Source of the DNA: an uncultured Peptococcaceae bacterium
Lineage (GTDB): Bacteria > Bacillota > Desulfotomaculia > Desulfotomaculales > Desulfocucumaceae
DNA length: 9,953 nucleotides
Reading direction: 5' to 3'
NCBI GenBank assembly: GCA_958417755.1
Contig: CATZDY010000096.1
Location: 1-9,953, forward strand
Shown in pieces: positions 1 to 5,200 of this stretch. The notes under the pieces are model-generated. The model made no database searches. It was given only the letters and a program-made list of their open reading frames with translations, and had not been told where the DNA came from. Made by a program: the position numbers and the translations under genes. Positions within the stretch are counted from its first letter, which is position 1. Each line of letters starts with the position of its first letter.

Positions 1-134
1 ATAGGATAGCACATTTTGTTGAAGTTTTTTATTTTTATCTAGCACAACAAGTTAACTTAATTAAAATAATCTTGATTTAGCCTAAGGGTTACATTAGGAT
101 TGATCGCTGCATCATATATTTTTTTAAAACATAC
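1..134. other. AT-rich flank, no gene recognised
   Basis: This is the window edge beyond the tRNA terminator. Neither strand holds a convincing coding frame with a ribosome site. The only structures seen are a 10-bp palindrome (aagttaactt, 50-59) and a weak 5-bp hairpin (cctaa/ttagg) near 80-97. Neither is enough for a functional call. Confidence 0.5.
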
Positions 135-165
135 AAAAAAGCCATGCAATAAACATGGCTTTTTT
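135..165 (-). terminator. Intrinsic terminator of the tRNA-Lys/tRNA-Glu transcript
   Basis: The stem is perfect: aaaaaagccatg (135-146) pairs with catggctttttt (154-165) across a 7-nt loop. The GC-containing core is 6 bp, flanked by A and T runs on both sides, so it can work on either strand. On the minus strand it begins 4 nt after the encoded CCA of tRNA-Glu and ends in six U residues, so its clearest role is ending the tRNA transcript. Confidence 0.88.
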
Positions 166-169
166 GTAC

Positions 170-245
170 TGGTGACCCCTACGGGATTTGAACCCGTGTT
201 ACCGCCGTGAAAGGGCGGTGTCTTAGACCGCTTGACCAAGGGGCC
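170..245 (-). tRNA. tRNA-Glu (anticodon TTC)
   Basis: The gene is 76 nt including an encoded CCA (tgg at 170-172 on the plus strand). The acceptor stem GGCCCCT pairs with AGGGGTC with one G-U pair. The anticodon stem CCGCC/GGCGG encloses the loop CTTTCAC, giving anticodon TTC, which reads GAA and GAG. The T arm is ACGGG-TTCAAAT-CCCGT and the discriminator base is A. Its first base (245) directly follows the last base of tRNA-Lys CCA (246), with no spacer, so both must be cut from one precursor. The terminator starts 4 nt after its CCA. Confidence 0.97.
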
Positions 246-321
246 TGGTGAGCCATCGGCGACTCGAACGCCGGACACCCTGATTAAAAGTCAGGTGCTC
301 TACCAACTGAGCTAATGGCTC
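246..321 (-). tRNA. tRNA-Lys (anticodon TTT)
   Basis: The gene is 76 nt with encoded CCA. The acceptor stem GAGCCAT/ATGGCTC is fully paired, the D stem is GCTC/GAGC, and the anticodon stem CCTGA/TCAGG encloses CTTTTAA, giving anticodon TTT, which reads AAA and AAG. The T arm is CGGCG-TTCGAGT-CGCCG and the discriminator is A. It is first in a two-tRNA transcript that begins about 25 nt upstream at a strong promoter. It abuts tRNA-Glu with zero intervening bases. Confidence 0.97.
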
Positions 322-352
322 AACTTTAGGCATCAATATGCTGACTTTGTTA

Positions 353-381
353 ATAATACTATATCTATTTCTGTATGTCAA
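353..381 (-). promoter_or_regulatory. Sigma-A type promoter for the tRNA-Lys/tRNA-Glu unit
   Basis: On the minus strand there is a perfect -35 TTGACA (381-376), a 17-bp spacer, and a -10 TATTAT (358-353) that differs from TATAAT at one position. Transcription would start near 346, about 25 nt before tRNA-Lys. The near-consensus match and ideal spacing are what a highly expressed stable-RNA unit usually shows. The tRNAs are therefore probably transcribed independently of purA. Confidence 0.8.
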
Positions 382-439
382 TAAAAAGTTTTTACTTTAC
401 TATTCAAATTTAACATTCATCATTTATGTATATAGGTTC

Positions 440-473
440 ATCTGGGGCATTCTAATTACAGTATGCCCCAGAT
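440..473 (-). terminator. Strong stem-loop downstream of purA (possible terminator without U tract)
   Basis: An 11-bp perfect inverted repeat, atctggggcat (440-450) and atgccccagat (463-473), flanks a 12-nt loop. It begins 53 nt past the purA stop. Neither side has a run of T, so it is not a canonical intrinsic terminator. It could instead stabilise the 3' end of the purA message or mark an end trimmed back from further downstream. The stem is seen directly; the role is inferred. Confidence 0.4.
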
Positions 474-526
474 CTGGCTTGCTTTATAAAAAACCTATCT
501 TATCTTCTTATTTTACCTCTTACTTG

Positions 527-1813
527 CTAAATCATGGGATCATTTAAAATGAAAGTTTGTTCCCTACCAGGACCTACACTTAAAATACCAATGGGTACAC
601 CTGTAATTTGAACGATCCGCTCTAAATAGTCTTTTGCAGCTTTGGGCAGTTCTTCATAAGTGGTTATTTTTGTAATATCTTCCTGCCAACCTGGCATCTC
701 TTCATAAATAGGTTGGCATTGAGCCAATTCTTTCAAAGTTGCAGGAAAATTGTTGATTACCTTTCCTTTGTACTCATAACCAGTACATAATTTCAATGTT
801 TCAATTCCAGTGAGAACATCCAATTTGGTGATAGCCAAATATTTTAGACCATTTACCCTAGCTGCATAGCGGACAACAACACCATCAAACCATCCACATC
901 GCCTGGGTCTACCAGTGGTGGTCCCATACTCATGTCCCATTTGACGCAAATAATCTCCCTGCGCATCTTCTAATTCTGTGGGGAAGGGCCCTTCCCCAAC
1001 CCTTGTCACATATGCTTTTACCACAGCCATTACAGTATCTATCTTTGTAGGACCAATACCTGAGCCAAGACATGCTGCAGCGGAAATAGGATGTGAAGAT
1101 GTTACAAAGGGATATGTACCATGATCCAAATCCAACAGGGATCCTTGGGCACCTTCAAAAAGAACATTCTTGCCTTGGGCAATGGCATCATCCACTAAGA
1201 TAGAAACATCTTCTACATACTTAGCCAGCTGTTGGCCAAATGCACAATAAGGTTCATAAATTTCTTGGAAGCCAAATCCTTTTTCTTGATAATATTTTTC
1301 CAGCAGATCATTTTTATCCACCAGGATTTGCTTCAGTTTGCTTGCAAATTCTTCTGGATCAATCAAATCCGCCATTCGAATGCCAATACGAGAGGTTTTA
1401 TCTGTATAAGCAGGACCAATTCCTTTTCCAGTGGTCCCTATTTTATTCGTACCCCGCCGTTTTTCTTCACATTCATCTAGCTTGCGATGATAAGGCATGA
1501 TCACATGGGTTCGCGGGCTAATACGTAAATTACTTGTATCAATCCCCTTATTTTTTAGCCCTTCTAATTCTTCCAAAAAAACAGCTGGATCCAATACAAC
1601 ACCATTTCCAATACAACATAGTTTTTGTGGATATAAAATTCCTGAAGGTATTAAATGCAGTTTAAACTCATTGCCCTGCACCACCACTGTATGACCAGCA
1701 TTATTCCCTCCTTGATAACGGACAACAATATCTGCTTTATCTGCTAAAAAATCTGTCACTTTTCCTTTTCCTTCGTCTCCCCATTGAGCCCCAACCAATA
1801 CCACTGTAGTCAT
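527..1813 (-). CDS. purA: Adenylosuccinate synthetase
   Basis: PurA joins IMP and aspartate using GTP to make adenylosuccinate, the first committed step from IMP to AMP, in the cytoplasm. The protein is 428 aa, normal for the family. The N-terminal WGDEGKGK phosphate loop (residues 11-18) includes D13, and NAGHT supplies H41; these occupy the positions of the catalytic Asp and His in E. coli PurA. Further family signatures are GIGPAYTDKTSRIG near residue 132 and GTTTGRPRRCGWFD near 295. I chose ATG 1813 because GGGAGG (1826-1821) sits 7 nt upstream; the in-frame ATG at 1828 overlaps that ribosome site and would be poorly placed. It follows the FAD protein by 87 bp. I see no convincing promoter or PurR-type box in that gap, so readthrough from upstream is possible. 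The reading frame is intact. Confidence 0.98.
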   Translation of the reverse strand: MTTVVLVGAQWGDEGKGKVTDFLADKADIVVRYQGGNNAGHTVVVQGNEFKLHLIPSGILYPQKLCCIGNGVVLDPAVFLEELEGLKNKGIDTSNLRISPRTHVIMPYHRKLDECEEKRRGTNKIGTTGKGIGPAYTDKTSRIGIRMADLIDPEEFASKLKQILVDKNDLLEKYYQEKGFGFQEIYEPYCAFGQQLAKYVEDVSILVDDAIAQGKNVLFEGAQGSLLDLDHGTYPFVTSSHPISAAACLGSGIGPTKIDTVMAVVKAYVTRVGEGPFPTELEDAQGDYLRQMGHEYGTTTGRPRRCGWFDGVVVRYAARVNGLKYLAITKLDVLTGIETLKLCTGYEYKGKVINNFPATLKELAQCQPIYEEMPGWQEDITKITTYEELPKAAKDYLERIVQITGVPIGILSVGPGREQTFILNDPMI

Positions 1814-1900
1814 TCTTTTACCTCCCATTGATTATCACTTCCTGTATAACCACAATAAAAACACGTATTTTGTTTCCTACATACATTTTTATAAAACTGG

Positions 1901-3274
1901 CTAATGAGATGATAATATGTTTCTTGCTGCCACTACACCAGAAACTGAAGCTTGTATCAATCCCCTGGTGATTCCGGCTCCATCCCCTGCCACATATAAA
2001 TTTCTTATGGATGTTTCTAAATTTTTACTTACCTGTAATCTTGAAGAATAAAATTTAACTTCCACCCCATATAGTAAAGTATACCGTCCATAAATGCCAG
2101 GGACAATATCATTCAAAGCTTTTAACATTTCCACAATGGCCATCATATGGCGATAAGGAAGAACAAGGCTTAAATCCCCTGGAGTCGCTTCAGACAAAGT
2201 TGGGATTGTCAAAGATTTACTCAGTCGATGCTCATTTGTACGCTGTCCAGCTAATAAATCTCCTAAACGTTGGACAATCACGCCTCCTCCCAACAAATTA
2301 GCTAAACTAGCTATATATTTGCCATAAGCAATGGGGTCCTTAAAAGGTTCTGTAAAAGTTTTACTCACTAAAATAGCAAAGTTCGTATTATCTGTTTTTT
2401 GATAAGCATGGGAATGCCCATTCACAGTGACAACCCCATCATTATTTTCTAATACCACTTCTCCATAGGGATTCATACAAAATGTTCTTACTTTATCATC
2501 AAAGGATTTCGCATAATAAATCAATTTTGCTTCATAAAAAAGTTTTGTAAGCGGTTCCATGATGGTTGCAGGTACTTCAATTCTTACACCAATATCCACT
2601 GGATTGATTTCCCTTTGTAAGCCCCACTTTGTTGCTAATTCAGTGAGCCACTGGGAACCCTCTCGACCAGGAGCGATGATAACACAATGTCCATGTAGTT
2701 CTCTATCAGCTACACGAACACCCACCACCCTATCCTGATCCACCAGAATATCATCTACTTCAGTACAAGTAATGATTTCAACACCTAAATCCAATAAATG
2801 CATTTTCATTTTTTTTAAAATCTCTTGACATCGACCTGTGCCCAAATGACGTATTCCCACAGGTATTAATTTTAATTCAGCTTGTAAAGCTTTTTGTTGG
2901 AACCTGTGAATGGCATCTGGATTCTGTAAACCATATATTTTCTGAGGTCCTCCGAAATATACGTATTGTTGATCCACATAATCAATGCATTCAATTAATT
3001 TTTCTTTTCCAATATATTGCTCCATATGTCCTCCCACTTCGGGAGACAATGTTAATTTACCATCACTATAGGCACCCGCCCCGCCCCAGCCACATACGAT
3101 GGAACAAGGTTTACAATTCATACAATCTTTTTTTTGGGTTCGGGAAATACAAACCCGCTGGTCAATATCTTTTCCTTTTTCAATCATAAGTACTTTTACT
3201 TGTTGCTTTGCCAATTCCAAAGCAGCAAATATACCCGCTGGTCCTGCACCCACAATTACCACATCATATGCCAC
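1901..3274 (-). CDS. COG2509-type FAD-dependent dehydrogenase (function unknown)
   Basis: The predicted product is a 457-aa flavoprotein. Its N-terminal dinucleotide fold shows GAGPAG at residues 9-14 and an acidic E32 at the end of the second strand. Near the C-terminus GDGAG (430-434) is a second FAD-contact motif. GGAGAYSDGKL (64-74), just after a cysteine cluster, is what I associate with the uncharacterised FAD-dependent dehydrogenases of COG2509; substrate and partner are unknown. Cysteines C51, C54, C57 and C61 have the spacing CX2CX2CX3C, as in [4Fe-4S] ferredoxin sites, which raises the possibility of an iron-sulfur centre. I see no signal peptide or membrane segment, so it is probably cytoplasmic. 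The start is GTG 3274, 8 nt after AAAGGGGG (3290-3283); TTG 3277 is a close alternative, and an upstream in-frame ATG (3328) has no ribosome site. It lies between dnaB (299-bp gap) and purA (87-bp gap). Confidence 0.85.
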   Translation of the reverse strand: MAYDVVIVGAGPAGIFAALELAKQQVKVLMIEKGKDIDQRVCISRTQKKDCMNCKPCSIVCGWGGAGAYSDGKLTLSPEVGGHMEQYIGKEKLIECIDYVDQQYVYFGGPQKIYGLQNPDAIHRFQQKALQAELKLIPVGIRHLGTGRCQEILKKMKMHLLDLGVEIITCTEVDDILVDQDRVVGVRVADRELHGHCVIIAPGREGSQWLTELATKWGLQREINPVDIGVRIEVPATIMEPLTKLFYEAKLIYYAKSFDDKVRTFCMNPYGEVVLENNDGVVTVNGHSHAYQKTDNTNFAILVSKTFTEPFKDPIAYGKYIASLANLLGGGVIVQRLGDLLAGQRTNEHRLSKSLTIPTLSEATPGDLSLVLPYRHMMAIVEMLKALNDIVPGIYGRYTLLYGVEVKFYSSRLQVSKNLETSIRNLYVAGDGAGITRGLIQASVSGVVAARNILSSH

Positions 3275-3330
3275 CAAACATACCCCCTTTGGTAAAAAAC
3301 AATAGAATTTTCGGTTTGGTATACACATGC

Positions 3331-3383
3331 AAAAAACAATTCCCTATATCTCTGTAGCCACAGAGACCCCTTGGGCAAATTGT
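3331..3383 (-). terminator. Terminator or attenuator between dnaB and the FAD gene
   Basis: On the minus strand ACAATT (3383-3378) pairs with AATTGT (3341-3336) and CCC (3375-3373) with GGG (3344-3342). These enclose a perfect 7-bp hairpin TCTCTGT-GGCT-ACAGAGA (3366-3349). The descending arm runs straight into TTTTTT (3336-3331), as in an intrinsic terminator, although the stem has a TG bulge and an AAGGGG/TATA internal loop. It lies 190 nt past the dnaB stop and 57 nt before the FAD GTG. A TGCTATACT extended -10 (3403-3395) sits just upstream, so it might instead act as an attenuator in the FAD leader; that -10 has no good -35. Confidence 0.5.
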
Positions 3384-3551
3384 ACATCCATCTGAGTATA
3401 GCACACTTTCATCATCATCGCCTATATTCATAAATGTATGAACACATAAAAAAACCCAAATGACAACCAGTTTAGAAGTGAACATTTGAGCCTATCATTT
3501 TCATTATCATAACACAAAACCATCATCTTCATAAATAAATCAACAAAACTT

Positions 3552-3566
3552 TATCATATTATGATA
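3552..3566. repeat. 15-bp palindrome just after dnaB
   Basis: The sequence tatcatattatgata is a perfect 7-1-7 palindrome beginning 8 bp past the dnaB stop. Its shape resembles binding sites of dimeric regulators, but it does not match the Fur, PerR or Zur consensus I know. The surrounding 3405-3566 stretch is rich in ATCAT/ATGAT words. A further inverted repeat, ttcata-aatg-tatgaa, lies at 3427-3442. The symmetry is seen directly; an operator role is only a guess, and AT-rich DNA makes chance palindromes common. Confidence 0.35.
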
Positions 3567-3573
3567 CGACATT

Positions 3574-4953
3574 TCATATTGATTCCACTGCCATTTCATC
3601 ATTGGGCAAATATTCCTTGGAAAGATTCACAAATTTAGTAAATTCTTTTATAAAAGCCAGCTCCACTACTCCGGTGGGACCATTTCTTTGTTTTGCTACA
3701 ATAATTTCGGCTATCCCTTTTTTTTCTGTTTCCGGATTATAATATTCCTCTCGATAAATAAACATGACAACATCTGCATCTTGTTCTAAGCTACCACTTT
3801 CTCTCAAATCAGACATAATGGGTTTTTTATCTTGCCGTTGTTCCACGGCCCGACTAAGCTGGGCCAAAGCAATCACCGGCACATCTAAATCCTTGGCCAA
3901 ATTTTTTAATGATCGGGATATTTCTGCTATTTCTTGCTGTCTGCTCTCTCTTGCATTCCCAGATAAAAGTTGCAAATAATCAATAACAATTAAACCCAAT
4001 CCTTTTTCAGCTTTTAGATTTTTGGCTTTAGCCTGTAACTGGCGCACAGTAAGTCCCGCAGAATCATCAATATATAAGTCTGTTTGGGATAGGTTGCCTG
4101 CTGCTTTTAATAAATTGCTCCAATCTGATTCCTCCAAATAACCACTGCGCACTTTCTGCTGATCCACCATGGCTTCAGAACAAAGTATACGTTGCACCAA
4201 TTGAGCTCGAGACATCTCCAAGCTGAATACAGCCACAGGCAAATTTTCCTTTAATGCCACATTATGCGCTATGGTCATCCCTAAACTGGTTTTTCCCATG
4301 GCTGGTCGTCCGGCCACAATGATTAAATCACCTGGTTGCAAGCCACAGCAAAGGCTGTCCAAATCAACAAAACCAGTTTGCACTCCAGATATTTGCCCTT
4401 TATTACGATATCTATTTTCAATGATTTTAAAAATCTCTAATAATATCTCTTGCAAAGAAATAAATTCTTTTGTTACCCGACGACTACTTAATTCTGAGAA
4501 TAAATGTTCTGCCTCAGAAACCAATTTGTCCACTTCTTCATTGCCTTGATACCCCATATTGGCAATTCTTGTAGCTGCTGATATCAAATTACGTAACACT
4601 GATTTTTCTTCTACTATTTTTGCATAATGTTCTACATTAGCAGCTGTAGGGACCATCCCCAATAAAGAAGCCACATATGTGGCGCCACCAACCTTATCCA
4701 ACTGATTATTTCGTTTTAGATAATCTGTTACTGTAACCAAATCTATGGCTTTGCCTTCATCATCTAAAGCGATTATGGCTTGATAAATCAACCTATGACT
4801 TTCTAAATAAAAATCAGCTGGCGTAACTAGCTTGACTACCTTGTAAATGGCCTCTCGATCAATGAATAATGCGCCAAGGACAGATTGCTCAGCATCAATA
4901 TTCTGCGGTGGTTTTTTAGAAGATATATCAAAATCTTGTGGTTTTATTTCCAC
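3574..4953 (-). CDS. dnaB: Replicative DNA helicase DnaB
   Basis: DnaB is the hexameric ATP-driven helicase that unwinds the chromosome at the replication fork and recruits primase. With the GTG start the protein is 459 aa, usual for Firmicutes (B. subtilis calls it DnaC). The N-terminal domain opens with PPQNIDAEQSVLGALF (residues 15-30). The RecA-like domain carries Walker A GRPAMGKTS (215-223), SLEMSRAQLVQRI (244-256), Walker B LIVIDYLQLL (321-330) and the SDLRESGSLEQDAD segment (381-394). There is no intein or other insertion. The start needs care: ATG 4965 directly abuts AAAGGAG with no spacer, ATG 5019 has no ribosome site, and GTG 4953 lies 12 nt after the ribosome site, so I prefer it. 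A terminator separates it from lonC, so it probably has its own promoter. Confidence 0.97.
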   Translation of the reverse strand: MEIKPQDFDISSKKPPQNIDAEQSVLGALFIDREAIYKVVKLVTPADFYLESHRLIYQAIIALDDEGKAIDLVTVTDYLKRNNQLDKVGGATYVASLLGMVPTAANVEHYAKIVEEKSVLRNLISAATRIANMGYQGNEEVDKLVSEAEHLFSELSSRRVTKEFISLQEILLEIFKIIENRYRNKGQISGVQTGFVDLDSLCCGLQPGDLIIVAGRPAMGKTSLGMTIAHNVALKENLPVAVFSLEMSRAQLVQRILCSEAMVDQQKVRSGYLEESDWSNLLKAAGNLSQTDLYIDDSAGLTVRQLQAKAKNLKAEKGLGLIVIDYLQLLSGNARESRQQEIAEISRSLKNLAKDLDVPVIALAQLSRAVEQRQDKKPIMSDLRESGSLEQDADVVMFIYREEYYNPETEKKGIAEIIVAKQRNGPTGVVELAFIKEFTKFVNLSKEYLPNDEMAVESI

Positions 4954-4965
4954 CCCATGTTCCAT

Positions 4966-4972
4966 CTCCTTT
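4966..4972 (-). promoter_or_regulatory. Ribosome binding site deciding the dnaB start
   Basis: AAAGGAG reads 4972 to 4966 on the minus strand. It touches ATG 4965 with zero spacing, which should not permit initiation there, and lies 12 nt from the in-frame GTG 4953, which is long but workable. This supports the GTG start over both upstream ATGs. Confidence 0.55.
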
Positions 4973-4985
4973 ATGACATAACCTA

Positions 4986-5015
4986 AGTATATATCATTTT
5001 CTTCTACCCTATGAA
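4986..5015 (-). promoter_or_regulatory. Candidate dnaB promoter
   Basis: On the minus strand a -35 TTCATA (5015-5010, 4 of 6 to consensus), an 18-bp spacer and a -10 TATACT (4991-4986, 5 of 6) predict a transcript start near 4979, just upstream of the ribosome site at 4972. If real, ATG 5019 would lie outside the message, which fits the GTG 4953 start. The -35 match is modest. Confidence 0.4.
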
Positions 5016-5044
5016 GCATAGATATTTTTCAATAAAAAACATCA

Positions 5045-5056
5045 TCTTCATGAAGA
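5045..5056. repeat. 12-bp palindrome overlapping a repeated 12-mer upstream of dnaB
   Basis: tcttcatgaaga is a perfect 12-bp palindrome. The overlapping word catcatcttcat (5040-5051) recurs exactly at 3521-3532 in front of the FAD gene, followed in both cases on the minus strand by a T-rich stretch. Two copies of a low-complexity 12-mer in AT-rich intergenic DNA could be chance; a shared regulatory word is the alternative. Confidence 0.3.
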
Positions 5057-5111
5057 AAGTAAAGTATTACAGCAAGAATTCCTTACTATGGGTTTGCTAA
5101 AAACAATTTAT

Positions 5112-5147
5112 AAAAATACCAAGGGCAGTGCTTTTAAGCACCACCCT
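5112..5147 (-). terminator. Intrinsic terminator of the rplI-lonC transcript
   Basis: On the minus strand AGGGTGGTGC (5147-5138), loop TTAAAA, then GCACTGCCCT (5131-5122) form a 10-bp stem. The fifth and sixth pairs are G-U wobbles that would be mismatches on the plus strand, so the hairpin is specific to the minus-strand RNA. TGGTATTTTTATA follows, a U-rich stretch set about 5 nt away from the stem. It lies 53 nt beyond the lonC stop and separates it from dnaB. Confidence 0.7.
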
Positions 5148-5200
5148 GAAAGAAAGGCAGAAAATTTTTCACCTTCAACAACAAGTAGCAAGATATTCTA

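Noticed and set aside
57..278. 73-aa minus-strand frame
   Set aside because: It runs through tRNA-Glu and the tRNA terminator, so it cannot be a real gene.
338..547. 69-aa hydrophobic open frame on the plus strand
   Set aside because: It overlaps the tRNA promoter, the post-purA hairpin and the end of purA, and has no ribosome site. The hydrophobic composition is what AT-rich DNA gives by chance.
1831..1859. Possible purA promoter (GATAAT -10 at 1836-1831)
   Set aside because: The -35 would be TTTATT-like with poor match, and the transcript would begin inside the purA ribosome site.
3264..3485. 73-aa minus-strand frame containing CTICPRGLC, upstream of the FAD gene
   Set aside because: The cysteine pattern looks suggestive, but there is only a weak ribosome-site match (AGGCTCAA), the frame crosses the terminator-like stem and it ends inside the FAD coding start.
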